64,000 nt of DNA from Odiellus spinosus (GCA_963920705.1 OY987231.1:24068200-24132199); one strand, 5' to 3'; positions 24,501-39,400 are shown, counted from the stretch's first letter. Numbers and translations: made by a program. The notes: generated from the sequence alone by a model not told the origin.

Positions 24501-27500
24501 CGAATTATTAACAGCATCGTCTGCCATTCGCTATTAAAGGTATATTTATATACTTTTTCGCGGGAATATATTGGGTACGTTCCTGTAGAGTGATTTCCCG
24601 CCAAAATAACACGAATTTTCAAAAAAATCCATTGGGTAGTCAATCTAGCTTTTTTTAATCTAAAATTTCGCAACTTTGATAATGTTTAAGGCCTACATTT
24701 TATTAGTCTGAATGAATTACAAATAAATGGTTTTCAGAGTCTAGTATCCCTTGAATAATATTTCGCTCTCCTAGCTACTCGTATTCCTAGTTTGAGGAAT
24801 AAATTGGTTGGAACGAAAGGAATCGTAACAAAGCGGGGAAAAAGTAAAAGCAATAGGTTTACCTAAAATTTTGAGGTACATTTCCCGACGAGCTTTTTCC
24901 CCATTTGGGGATTCGGCGATGCAAGTGTATTTGCCAACATCCTCGATTTGATCGACGTCCTGAACCAACAAGGTTCCGTTAGGAAACGTCTTATGTCGAC
25001 GACCCAGAGGAAGCACTTTACCACCTACAAACCGGAAAAATATACGGACGACAAATAAAAAAAATAAATCAACAACTAAAAGAGATTTCAAGGGTTAGTC
25101 GCGCGCTCATTTCACCATTTCATACAAGCTACAGTGGGGTTTGATTATAATCCAAACAATAACATATTTTGATGTTAAATAAATATTTAATATATATTAT
25201 GTTGAAAGCTTTATTTATAATTTTAATTAGATTTAATGTCTAGTAGCTATAATTACCGCCCGAGGCGTATGGCTCTCGTCTAGTATCAATCCTCCGTAGA
25301 AACGCCATGTCCCTATATAGACTGTCTTACAAAGCTAAAAAAGGCAAATGGTTTCGTTTCACTAGCTAACTTTACCTACTTTTTTTTTGGATATACTATA
25401 GGCTTAAGTTAAACTATAATATCCCGCTCTGTTTTTATTGGTGTCTGACACGCTTTCTCACCGACAGCCATTTCCTATCGCCGTAATTCACCCTCAAACC
25501 CGTATTCCATCTTCCCAAGTTCTGGCGCGAAAAAACAGTCTATACCCATCGGTCCAGGAAAGCGCGGGAAAGAGTTTTTGTACCTATTATATTTCGAGTA
25601 TATATTTCTTCCATTTCCTTACCGCCGAAATCGCGTTCCTAGAAATTCCTGGAATGTTATATCCCTTTTCTCCATTATTATTCGGAGACAATCTTAGAAA
25701 GGGGGCAAATTATTTAAGGAAAACCCGTTTTACGATTGATATTAAGGTACCTTACGAGATTGCGATTGAAGAAATTTCGCGGGTTTTTCATACGAGTAAA
25801 AACGACATATTACGCGAAGCGTTAGTCCTAAAATTTTCTTCTTAAACGAGGCCAGGATTACCGAGTAACCAGAAATAAAACACGCGCAGTTCCTACGACC
25901 AATCATTTAACTCTTTTACCCTCTCTGCATATTCGCTATCTCCCGATAAAAAAATATTTAATCTTTTTAAAAAATGGGAAAGCGATTTAAATAAATAATA
26001 TTAGAATTTAAAGAATAATATTTGGATAAAAGCTTGGGGGTTGAAGTTTATTTATCTTTCTTATTATTGAATAATCCCACGCGGCGCGCTTTAGGCTTAT
26101 CGCGATATTCTTGATCTAATTAGGCAATCACTTTATATAGAATATCTAATACATCATTGGCCGCTTTCTTCCTAATAGTATTCGTAGTATTCAATCTCCA
26201 TTAAATTATATTAAACTAAATCCTATTTATTCGAGCTTAGTTCTAAGAAATAGTAAGAAATGCAACTCACCCTTTTCCCAGGTAATCTTTTGAATTGGGA
26301 ATGAGGTGACTGGACAAGCGACGACGACACTCTGTTTGGCGATGACCGTTAGATTAGACAAATCGCGAATGTAAGGCGGACCGGCCACCTTCATTTGTCC
26401 CGAGTGAACGACCGCGCCGTAATCGTTCTCAACGCGACACTCGTAATGACCGCCGTCCGAGAGACCGACCGAAGTGAAATTGACGAAACTGACGACCGAA
26501 CCGTCCCGACTGACGTAATCCCCTAAACGAACGTTGTGAGAATCGCGAACCGGATGTCCGAAACTAAACCAAGTGATTTGAGGCAAAGGGTTGCCCGTGG
26601 CCGCGCACTTTAAAGACGCCCGTTGACCGGGCCGGATAGCCGCGTTTTCGAAGCCGCGAAGAAGCAGGGGCGGTTCTGCTGCGTGGCGAAGACGAGTCGG
26701 AAATCGTTTCCAAAGGATCGCGGATAACGAGAATTAATTAGCGACTATCAGATATCATTTTGCTATCTTAAGACGATTGAGAAATGGCACTCGGGTCTCG
26801 CGTTCCTATTAATTCGAAGCGAGTAATAGTTCCGAGTGCCATTTCTCAATCTCTCGACGGGTCTCTTTCTCGAATGCGCGGGAATTCTTACATAAAACGG
26901 AGAGTTGGGAAGCGGCTTGCAGGCAACCGTCTTCGTTGGCGACGAAGCATTGATACATTCCCTTATCGCGCTGCTCCACCGAGTTGATGCTCAGCACGGT
27001 CCTCGAGTGAAAACTGACCCGACGATCCGCCGCTAAGACCACCATGTTTTTGCGCCATTCCACCGAATCTAACGGCTGCCCGCTAACGGTGCAGTTCAAG
27101 GTCACCTGGACGCCCTTGTTCACCTCCTGTTGCCGAGGATGAATCGACACCAATAATGGCGCTGCTCCAAGAAGACAAACAAATGCAAAAAACGAAGTAG
27201 AAATTAGAGATGTATTGGACTTATCGCCTATCAAAATCATATTGGCTATCCCCTAAGTGCCATAAAAAGGGGTCGTGTAGGCCTACAATATTTATTTTGT
27301 ATTTATTTACCAATTCCCGCTAAGGCAAACCCCGATAGTGTTTTTCTATACCGACTAAAATCTGACCCCGTACGATTCCCAAATTCTTTTTTATTCTCTC
27401 TCTACGAAGTTATTGGGAGGGTAAATATCGAGTTGTCAACATTGGCTTTCTCTTTAAACAACTAACGTAGCTACCGCGTTCCACGGAGCATCTTCATTCG

Positions 27501-30399
27501 ATAATTGTCGAAGGATGTCGTTTTGAAATGGTATTAATTCCTTACCAGTTACCGCGAGCCGTATTTCTACTTTCTCTTCGCCAACGTCATTGGTGACGAC
27601 GCAGACGTAGTTGCCAACGTCTTCCGCCGAAACGCGATGTAAAACTAAAACGCCGTCTTGTTGCTTGTGACGATGTCCTAGGTGCAAATATTCTAACTGA
27701 CTTCCCCCGGAAGAGCGGAACCATTGGTGTCGAGGGACGGGGTAACCTTGAGCCACGCACGGAAGGACGGCATTGTCGCCTTCTTTGGCCGACACGGTGT
27801 GAAGGACGTGAGTTACTCGAGGGGGAACGCTCGTACGCGGTTCTGAGAAAAAATTATTAAAAAAAAATTTAATTATTGGATGGAAATCCAATCTTTTAAT
27901 AACGAATTCTGATGATTTTTTAATAACAAGTTCAAAACATATTTTTAAGGGAGGAAATTTTGAGAAACGTTTTTAAGACATCAAGACATCTTCTAGACAT
28001 TCCTTCACTTGGGGGAATTACTCTAATTGAGCGCGCCCCCAATAGTCCAGCGCCTAGGGCCAGTGCCCCCTTGCCTCGCCCCGTTTCCGAATTACTATAC
28101 GGGGCAATTTTATAATCGAATTTAAAAACAAATTGCTTTTAAAACGGCAATTCTCGTCTAGTCGTCTTTTAGGCTTAGTTTCATCGCGTCAGCGTACCTT
28201 GTCCTTATTATTTTAAAGGAGGAAGCGTCGTAAAAAAAATGAATAATTAGTTCCGGGTCAGAGATTAACCCAGATTCGTCGTCGCGATTCGAGCGGGCTT
28301 TGATTGGCGTCGCGAGAACTAAAACCTTCGTGTCCTCCCTCGCCAAACCCCTTTTTTTTTGTTCCTCATAGAACCCGTTATTTGAATAAATTTTCCGCCT
28401 AAAGAATTCGGGCTCTCTCTCTCTTCTCGAAAACGAGTTAGTGTCCTTTATCCTCCTAAAAGATTGACTGGTCACGCGATACCCGCGGCTCGTCTCTTTC
28501 TCAGCCTACTCTCTCTCTTTCTCTCGACATTATATTCTTGTTGGATAAGAAAGAAAATTCCATCCTTTATCGTAGTATCCGTGAAAGAATTTCAGATTTT
28601 TTCGCTTTAGGTACGCGAAAACTTGTTATTAAGTTACTGTAGCGATTACGCTAAGTTCAACCGCCGCCTCCGCCACTATCAAAGGCAGGGGCCTACGTTA
28701 ACAGGATAAGTTGGCGCTTGTCACCAGCACGGGACGGCGCGGAGAGAGGTTACTTACGAGAAAATTCGTGGAGTAATAGGGATATCCTGACATAAAAGCG
28801 TGGATTAGTGATGACGTCATCATGTAGTGTCTTTTTTATAACTCTAGGTTTTAATTAGCAACTTCGGCCGCCTAAACGAGTAGCTCCGTCGCGTAACAAC
28901 CGTGGCCCCGCGCGACCCATCTTGTTTCGAGTTTAAATTTTCGGCGTCGCCCGGCTTTAGATCTTAAATGGTTTTTTTTTTTCCACCCGTTATTTGATAA
29001 ATTTTAATGTCCGCTGCTAGTAAAATATTTATAAGGCTGACGCACCTAGGACAGGCCGGGGCGTATAGTCGGATAGAGCGAGCTAGGAGAAACCGCGAAA
29101 TTTGATTTATATTTTTATCGACCGGCTAATTTAAAAACGCGAGCACTCTTACATCTTCTCAAACTCGAAAGAGAGTACGTCGCCAAATTAACCGACCAGA
29201 ACAAAATTGCGCGATCTAACCGACCACCGAGCCGAGCGCATTTTGAGAATAACCAATGAATGCCTCGATTCTTTTCGCGTTTGGGGGAGGGGCCGATCCT
29301 TTACAATTGAATTATTATACGTTCTTAATAACGTTAATTAAAGGGCGTAACTAACGGTAATTTAGCGTTAATAGATTACCAAATTTCGCGGTAATTTACA
29401 GACTTTAAAACCATTGTCCGAAACATCTTAACTTCGTCAGAATCTGGGTCTCCTTTTATTTTTAATTAAAAAATAGACGCTTCTAGCGTTTAGGGGCTTA
29501 CCATCGAAGAAAATGCTTCTCAAATATCGAACAAACAAACACCGAAAGAAAATGGAGGCCGTATTCTATTTCCTAAAATAAAAGAAATCTTCTCTCGTCT
29601 TTACACGCGTTGCGCCGGGCTTTTAAAAGATAACGGAGCTCCGAACCAAGACGTTTCTTCTTAGGAATAATATTCCCCGTTCCGCGTCTTGAATTCCTAA
29701 TTTCGCGGCCCAAATCTTCGAAACTTATACGAGTTACGGGCGAAAGCCCAATCTGGTACTGTTAAACGCGCAATAAACCAAAAATAGGGTATACTTTGTC
29801 GCCTAGAAAATCCTTTACTTCGCTTTTTGCATAATACCAAACAGAGAAAAAGAGAGAGAGAAAACCGAGAGAAAACAAGATGGCAAGGTTCATATAGTAG
29901 CCACACCCCTAGACCCAATCTGGAGAATTTAAATTTTTAAGTTTTTAAAATTTGGGAGATTAGACTCTTTGAGATTTATAGAATTAGCGAATTGAAAAAT
30001 ATTTTAACAAAATATTAAGTTTTTCGAGTGAATTGCCTTTGAAGTTTAAGTTCCTCGACTTTCCATTATCTCAGCGCGACAACGATTCCGACAACGACGC
30101 AACGAATACGATAACTACACCGGCACACTAGAGAGGGATTGATGCTAAAACAAGTTAGAACTAGGTTCTTTCTCGAAGTGTACGTAATATTGAAAGAAGG
30201 TTCAATGAGGCTTTTGAGAGAGATCAGAGAGAACGAGATAGTGAAACGCGAGATAACTCCGAAAAAGAAAATTTACTCTCCTACTTCTTTCGCTCTCTCT
30301 CTTTTTCTCTCATCCGTAACATAATCTTCCTCGTTTTTAGGATTTCTTAAAACTTTTTTCTTCTTCGTCTATCTACATATATTTCTCCGGAAAATAAGG

Positions 30400-30434
<35 letters not shown>

Positions 30435-33400
30435 TGGACGAAAACTGGGATTTCAAAACTAGAAATCAATCGCGGTTGACACGGACTACTTCCTTCGTAT
30501 TTAGGTTTAATATCGCGGATCCTTCCGCTTCCTTGTTTTCTATTTTACCATCTCCTCTTATCGAGGATGAAAATAAGGAGTAACAAGATGGTCAGAGTGG
30601 ACCACGCTCGTTACGCGGCAAAAGTTACGAACAAATGAGATCTCTTTCCTTATCATCCCCTAGTCCATGATTAGCATTCTCACTCTCTCTTCCTTTATTA
30701 TTACTAGCAAACCTTTCTCTAGTGTCTCCGTAATTCGGTACTTTTAATAATGGCGACGAACTAAGACAGAACGCGATAGTGACTCAAAAACCAATTTTCG
30801 AGTAACTAAAACAAAAAAGAGGGCCGCGCTCGCGTCAGGATATGGACCTTATTTAAATTCCATTGAAGTTAAGAGTAACGTACGGCTTTTCTCGTTTAAG
30901 GTTCCATAAGGTGGAAGGAAGTTAAAAAAAAAACCTAGGAAAAATGGGTTGAAAGAGTCGAAGACTATACTCGTAAAGTTCAACTTATTTTTAAGCCTTC
31001 GCTTCTTTTTCCAAAAAGGAAAAGAAAAAACAATTATCCGGTTTTGCCAAAGAATTTTTTTTTTTTCTCGTAACATTTCGTGATTATAATTGTTTCGGTT
31101 CTCCCTCGCTAGCTACGATATTATTTATAAGCCAAGGCTTAGCGCGTTGCCCGCGTCTGACTCTGACAATAGAGAAAAAGGTGTTTCCCTCTGTTCCAAA
31201 ATTACAGACGCGAGGAACGGGTAAAGAAAAGTTACCTCGAAAACGGCTGGCCTTTTACTTTAAACTAATGTTTATTGATCAAATGCGAATTCTTAGAACC
31301 CGGTAGGGTTCTATGTATTGGGCCCATCATCATCTGTAATGTTATTTTGATTTCCTTAAAAAAATGGACCTTTAGCCAATCAGAACGCTCCATTTCCCCA
31401 TTGAAATAACATTAAAATCGACTCTTTCGAGGACATGTCCCTTGCATCGCAGAACTAAAAGAGGAATTATTTGTTGCGGTTAAAATCAATTTTAAGTGGT
31501 AGAGCAAGGTTCGAATGTTGAACTTTTCAAGTTTCATTTAAAAATATTAAGTCTAAGTATTTTAAAATTAATTCTGAAGTTGACCCTTTTTTTGGTACTT
31601 AGCTGGTTTCGCGCATGGCCAAATTCGTAATGTTATTCTATGGGATTTGGTTTTTTGAAAGTGGCTTACCTTTCAGATTTATTTTCTAATACTTCCGGAT
31701 ATTTTTCAGACTTGGATTTTCCGTGTGGTATGAATTAAGTTTCGAGCTTCATTTTAAGACTAATTTCATAATTTTACACCGATTAGTTGGCCCACAGTCT
31801 ATTCATGAAAACGGAGGAAAAAGTAAGGCGGAGAAATAGATTCGCCAAAAACCTAAGCCTAATTTGACAAATTAGGCTTAGGTTTTATATGGCTTTTTAA
31901 AATCACGAGCACGAGCGCGCGCGCTTGATTTGGAGGCTATGGGTATTGAACTCTAATGACTTAATTTCTCCTTCTTCATATTTTTGCCGTTTATAGACTG
32001 TGACCAAACTAATCGGTATAAAATTATGAAATTAGTCTTAAAATAAAGCCTGTAAAATATTTGGAAGCATTAGAAAATAAATCTGAAAGGTAAGTCTCTT
32101 GCAAAAAATCTAAATCTCATAGAATAACATTAATTTTCAATTTCTCCGCCTTAAAAGTACTCTCCTTTTTAAAAATGAGTGAAATTCCGAACGACTTGCC
32201 ATTCCGAACGGCAATAAGGAAGGTATTAACATCAAAAATAATGAAAAAATTAATTGGAATTTGGTTTAAAGGGCAATGGGGAAAATATAAAGATTTCGCT
32301 GCGGCTGTCGGAGGTATTAACATCAAAATTGATGAAAAATTTAATTTAAATTTGGTTTAAAGGGCAATGGGGAAAATATAATGATTTCGCTGCGGCTCTC
32401 GGAGGTATTAACATCAAAATTGATGAAAAAATTCATTTTAATTGGGTTTAAAGGGCAATGGGGAAAATATAATGATTTCGCTGCGGCTGTCGGAGGTATT
32501 AACATAAAAAATTATGAAAAAATTAATTTTAATTGGGATTAAAGGGCACTGGTAAAAATGTAGAGATTTGACTGGAATCAAGTGCGGCTGCCGCAGCTAT
32601 TAACATCAAAAATTATGAAAAAATTAATTTTAATTGGGATTAAAGGGCACTGGTAAAAATGTAGAGATTTTACTGAATCGAGTGCGGCTCCCCCAGCTAT
32701 TAACATCAAAAATAATGTAAAAATTAATTTTAATTGGGATTAAAGGGCAATGTTAAAATGTAGAGATTTGACTGTATCAAGTGCGGCTCCCCCAGCTATT
32801 AACATCAAAAATAATGTAAAAAATTTTTTTAATTGGAATTAAAGGGCAATGGTAAAAATGTAGAGATTTGACTGAATCAAGTGCGGCTGCCCCAGCTATT
32901 ATCTTCAAAAATAATGTAAAAATTAATTTTAATTGGGATTAAAGGGCAATGGTAAAAATGTAGAGATTTGACTGAATCAAGTGCGGCTGCCGCAGCTATT
33001 AACATCAAAAATAATGAAAAAAATAATTTTAATTGGGATTAAAGGGCAATGGTAAAAATGTAGAGATTTGACTGAATCAAGTGCGGCTGCCCTAGCTATT
33101 AACATCAAAAATAATGAAAAAATTAATTTTAATTGGGATTAAAGGGCACTGGTAAAAATGTAGAGGTTTGACTGAATCAAGTGAGGCTGCCCCAGCTATT
33201 AACATCAAAAATAATGAAAAAATAAATTTTAATTGGGATTAAAGGGCACTGGTAAAAATGTTGAAATTTGACTGAATCAGGTGAGGCTGCCCCAGCTATT
33301 AACATCAAAAATTGTGAAATAATTAATTTTAATTGGGTTTAAAGGGCAATGGTAAAAATGTAGAGATCTGGCTGAATCAAGTGCGGCTGCCGCTGCTGTT

Positions 33401-36400
33401 AACATCAAAAATTGTGAAAAAATTAATTTTAATTGGGTTTAAAGGGCAATGGTAAAAATTTAGAGATCTGACTGAATCAAGTGAGGTTGCCCCAGCTATT
33501 AACATCAAAAATTATGAAAAAGTTAATTTTAATTGGGATTAAAGGGCAATGGTAAAAATGTAGAGATTTGACTGAATCAAGTGCGGCTGCCCCAGCTATT
33601 AACATCAAAAATAATGTAAAAATTAATTTTAATTGGGATTAAAGGGCAATGGTAAAAATGTAGAGATTTGACTGAATCAAGTGCGGCTGCCCCAGCTATT
33701 AACATCAAAAATAATGTAAAAATTAATTTTAATTGGGATTAAAGGGCAATGGTAAAAATGTAGAGATTTGACTGAATCAAGTGCGGCTGCCGGAGGTATT
33801 ACCATCAAAAATTATGAAAAAATTAATCTTATTTGGGATTAAAGGGCAATGTTAAAATGTAGGGATTTGACTGAATCAAGTGCGGCTCCCCCAGCTATTA
33901 ACATCAAAAATAATGTAAAATTTTTTTTTAATTGGAATTAAAGGGCAATGGTAAAAATGTAGAGATTTGACTGAATCAAGTGCGGCTGCCGCAGCTATTA
34001 ACATCAAAAATAATGAAAAAATTAATTTTAATTGGGATTAAAGGGCAATGGTAAAAATGTAGAGATTTGACTGAATCAAGTGCGGCTGCCCCAGCTATTA
34101 ACATCAAAAATAATGTAAAAATTAATTTTAATTGGGATTAAAGGGCAATGGTAAAAATGTAGAGATTTGACTGAATCAAGTGCGGCTGCCCCAGCTATTA
34201 ACATCAAAAATAATGTAAAAATTAATTTTAATTGGGATTAAAGGGCACTGGTAAAAATGTAGAGATTTGACTGAATCAAGTGCAGCTGCCCCAGCTATTA
34301 ACATCAAAAATAATGTAAAAATTAATTTTAATTGGGATTAAAGGGCAATGTTAAAATGTAGAGATTTGACTGAATCAAGTGCGGCTCCCCCAGCTATTAA
34401 CATCAAAAATAATGTAAAAATTTTTTTTAATTGGAATTAAAGGGCAATGGTAAAAATGTAGAGATTTGACTGAATCAAGTGCGGCTGCCGCAGCTATTAA
34501 CATCAAAAATAATGAAAAAATTAATTTTAATTGGGATTAAAGGGCAATGGTAAAAATGTAGAGATTTGACTGAATCAAGTGCGGCTGCCCCAGCTATTAA
34601 CATAAAAAATAATGAAAAAATTAATTTTAATTGGGATTAAAGGGCAATGGTAAAAATGTAGAGATTTGACTGAATCAAGTGCGGCTGCCCCAGCTATTAA
34701 CATCAAAAATAATGAAAAAATTAATTTTAATTGGGATTAAAGGGCAATGTTAAAATGTAGAGATTTGACTGAATCAAGTGCGGCTGCCGCAGCTATTAAC
34801 ATCAAAAATAATGTAAAAACTTATTTTAATTGGAATTAAAGGGCAATGGTAAAAATGTAGAGATTTGACTGAATCAAGTGCGGCTGCCTCAGCTATTAAC
34901 ATCAAAAATAATGAAAAAATTAGTTTTAATTGGGATTAAAGGGCAATGGTAAAAATGTAGAGATTTGACTGAATCAAGTGCGGCTGCCGCAGCTATTAAC
35001 ATTTAAAATTATGAAAAAATTAATTTTAATTGGGTTTAAAGGGCAATGGTAAAAATGTAGAGATTTGACTGAATCACTTTTTAAAGGGCTAGTCTTTTAA
35101 TATAGAAGTTAACACTTTCGTGTTAGACTGAAGTGACAGATATTATATCAAAAATGTCTTTGCGAACAAAGACCCAGAAGGACATGTTATGGCCTTGAAT
35201 GTCTGAAGTGACAGATATTATATCAAAAATGTCTTTGCGAACAAAGACCCAGAAGGACATGTTATGGCCTTGAATGTCTGAAGTGACAGATATTTAATTT
35301 TCTTTTAAAACATTAAATTTAAATACAATTAAATTTTCTTTTAAAACATGAAATTTAAATACAATTAGATTTTCTTTTAAAACGAAATTTAAATATAATC
35401 ACAATCTGGCACGATTTAGAGTTTCAAATTTCAATACAACTGATTTTATTCACTCAGAAATATTTAAGAAAAACATAACAGACGATTTTCTCCCATTGAC
35501 GCTTAACATTAAATTTCGCTTAATTATTTTTCAGGGAAAACGTGTATTGAACTGTTATTTTTCAGTATAACGTGAGTCCACTTTATGTTTTCTTAGTTTA
35601 ACCCGAATTTCCACGACTCGCAATTGAACGGATCGTTAAAAATACTCCCGGTTTATTAGAATGGGTATATGATAAAGGGAAATGTGTTTTTTAAAGCCCG
35701 TTTAAAGTCACCTTCTTTTCTAACTTAGCAGACGACGCAAACCATAACAATTTGTACTTTCAAAGCTATATTGCGCGCGCGAAGGAAGAGAATTTCAAAG
35801 CGACGAATTTTAGAGCGGATAAGGTTTTTAAATAAATTGTAATACTTTCATTTTTCTTTTCATTAAAACCGTACAATTAAAATGATGATTTCCATAAGGG
35901 ACCACTAATTAGTTATTAGGAGTTATAAAAAAAACATTATCCATGGATTAGGTTTGTTCGTTTGCAATCCAAATTAAAAATTAAAATATGGGGAATTTTT
36001 ATTCCCTTTAAATTCCTTGTATAAGCATCCGTAAGCTAACATGAACGAATTGCCTCGACTAAAGTCGAGGAGTTGTAATAAAACATTATCCATGGATTAG
36101 GTTTGTTCGTTTGCAACCTAGATTAAAAATTAAAATATGGGGAATTTTTTTCCCTTTAAATTCCTTGATAAGCATTCATAAGCTAACATGAACGAATTGC
36201 CTCGACTAAAGTCGAAGAGTTATAATAAAGCATTATCCATAGAAAACATTATCCAATTAAGGTATGAGATCAGATCATAGAACTTTGAGTCTAGCCTAAA
36301 GCCAAAGCTAAATTAAGTATATTTTTCTCTCGAACGAAAAGTTTCCTTTTGTTTGACACGTAATCTCTGAAAAATAATCAAGCGAAATTTAATGTTAAGC

Positions 36401-39400
36401 GTCAATGGGAGAAAATCGTCTGTTATGTTTTTCTTAAATATTTCCGAGTGAATAAAATCAGTTGTATTGAAATTTGAAACTCTAAATCGTGCCAGATTGT
36501 GATTATATTTAAATTTCGTTTTAAAAGAAAATCTAATTGTATTTAAATTTCATGTTTTAAAAGAAAATTTAATTGTATTTAAATTTAATGTTTTAAAAGA
36601 AAATTAAATATCTGTCACTTCAGACATTCAAGGCCATAACATGTCCTTCTGGGTCTTTGTTCGCAAAGACATTTTTGATATAATATCTGTCACTTCAGTC
36701 TAACAAGAAAGTGTTAACTTCTATATTAAAAGACTAGCCCTTTAAAAAGTGATTCAGTCAAATCTCTACATTTTTACCATTGCCCTTTAAACCCAATTAA
36801 AATTAATTTTTTCATAATTTTAAATGCTAATAGCTGCGGCAGCCGCACTTGATTCAGTCAAATCTCTACATTTTTACCATTGCCCTTTAATCCCAATTAA
36901 AACTAATTTTTTTATTATTTTTGATGTTAATAGCTGGGGCAGCCGCACTTGATTCAGTCAAATCTCTACATTTTTACCATTGCCCTTTAATTCCAATTAA
37001 AATAAGTTTTTACATTATTTTTGATGTTAATAGCTGCGGCAGCCGCACTTGATTCAGTCAAATCTCTACATTTTAACATTACCCTTTAATCCCAATTAAA
37101 ATTAATTTTTTCATTATTTTTGATGTTAATAGCTGGGGCAGCCGCACTTGATTCAGTCAAATCTCTACATTTTTACCATTGCCCTTTAATCCCAATTAAA
37201 ATTAATTTTTTCATTATTTTTTATGTTAATAGCTGGGGCAGCCGCACTTGATTCAGTCAAATCTCTACATTTTTACCATTGCCCTTTAATCCCAATTAAA
37301 ATTAATTTTTTCATTATTTTTGATGTTAATAGCTGCGGCAGCCGCACTTGATTCAGTCAAATCTCTACATTTTTACCATTGCCCTTTAATTCCAATTAAA
37401 AAAAATTTTACATTATTTTTGATGTTAATAGCTGGGGGAGCCGCACTTGATTCAGTCAAATCTCTACATTTTAACATTGCCCTTTAATCCCAATTAAAAT
37501 TAATTTTTACATTATTTTTGATGTTAATAGCTGGGGCAGCCGCACTTGATTCAGTCAAATCTCTACATTTTTACCATTGCCCTTTAATCCCAATTAAAAT
37601 TAATTTTTACATTATTTTTGATGTTAATAGCTGGGGCAGCCGCACTTGATTCAGTCAAATCTCTACATTTTTACCATTGCCCTTTAATCCCAATTAAAAT
37701 TAATTTTTTCATTATTTTTGATGTTAATAGCTGCGGCAGCCGCACTTGATTCAGTCAAATCTCTACATTTTTACCATTGCCCTTTAATTCCAATTAAAAA
37801 AAAATTTTACATTATTTTTGATGTTAATAGCTGGGGGAGCCGCACTTGATTCAGTCAAATCCCTACATTTTAACATTGCCCTTTAATCCCAATTAAGATT
37901 AATTTTTTCATAATTTTTGATGGTAATACCTCCGGCAGCCGCACTTGATTCAGTCAAATCTCTACATTTTACCATTGCCCTTTAATCCCAATTAAAATTA
38001 ATTTTTACATTATTTTTGATGTTAATAGCTGGGGCAGCCGCACTTGATTCAGTCAAATCTCTACATTTTAACATTGCCCTTTAATCCCAATTAAAATTAA
38101 TTTTTACATTATTTTTGATGTTAATAGCTGGGGCAGCCGCACTTGATTCAGTCAAATCTCTACATTTTTACCATTGCCCTTTAATCCCAATTAAAATTAA
38201 TTTTTACATTATTTTTGATGTTAATAGCTGGGGCAGCCGCACTTGATTCAGTCAAATCTCTACATTTTTACCATTGCCCTTTAATCCCAATTAAAATTAA
38301 TTTTTTCATTATTTTTGATGTTAATAGCTGCGGCAGCCGCACTTGATTCAGTCAAATCTCTACATTTTTACCATTGCCCTTTAATTCCAATTAAAAAAAA
38401 ATTTTACATTATTTTTGATGTTAATAGCTGGGGGAGCCGCACTTGATTCAGTCAAATCCCTACATTTTAACATTGCCCTTTAATCCCAATTAAGATTAAT
38501 TTTTTCATAATTTTTGATGGTAATACCTCCGGCAGCCGCACTTGATTCAGTCAAATCTCTACATTTTACCATTGCCCTTTAATCCCAATTAAAATTAATT
38601 TTTACATTATTTTTGATGTTAATAGCTGGGGCAGCCGCACTTGATTCAGTCAAATCTCTACATTTTTACCATTGCCCTTTAATCCCAATTAAAATTAATT
38701 TTTACATAATTTTTGATGTTAATAGCTGGGGCAGCCGCACTTGATTCAGTCAAATCTCTACATTTTTACCATTGCCCTTTAATCCCAATTAAAATTAACT
38801 TTTTCATAATTTTTGATGTTAATAGCTGGGGCAACCTCACTTGATTCAGTCAGATCTCTAAATTTTTACCATTGCCCTTTAAACCCAATTAAAATTAATT
38901 TTTTGATGTTAACAGCTGCGGCAGCCGCACTTGATTCAGCCAGATCTCTACATTTTTACCATTGCCCTTTAAACCCAATTAAAATGATTTTTTTCACAAT
39001 TTTTGATGTTAACAGCTGGGGCAGCCGCACTTGATTCAGTCAGATCTCTACATTTTTACCATTGCCCTTTAAACCCAATTAAAATTAATTATTTCACAAT
39101 TTTTGATGTTAATAGCTGGGGCAGCCTCACCTGATTCAGTCAAATTTCAACATTTTTACCAGTGCCCTTTAATCCCAATTAAAATTTATTTTTTCATTAT
39201 TTTTGATGTTAATAGCTGGGGCAGCCTCACTTGATTCAGTCAAACCTCTACATTTTTACCAGTGCCCTTTAATCCCAATTAAAATTAATTTTTTCATTAT
39301 TTTTGATGTTAATAGCTAGGGCAGCCGCACTTGATTCAGTCAAATCTCTACATTTTTACCATTGCCCTTTAATCCCAATTAAAAAAAATTTTCACATTAT

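Noticed and set aside
25438..25845. Plus-strand open frame of about 135 codons
   Set aside because: It starts with GTG, has no recognisable motif, and is antisense to an intron.
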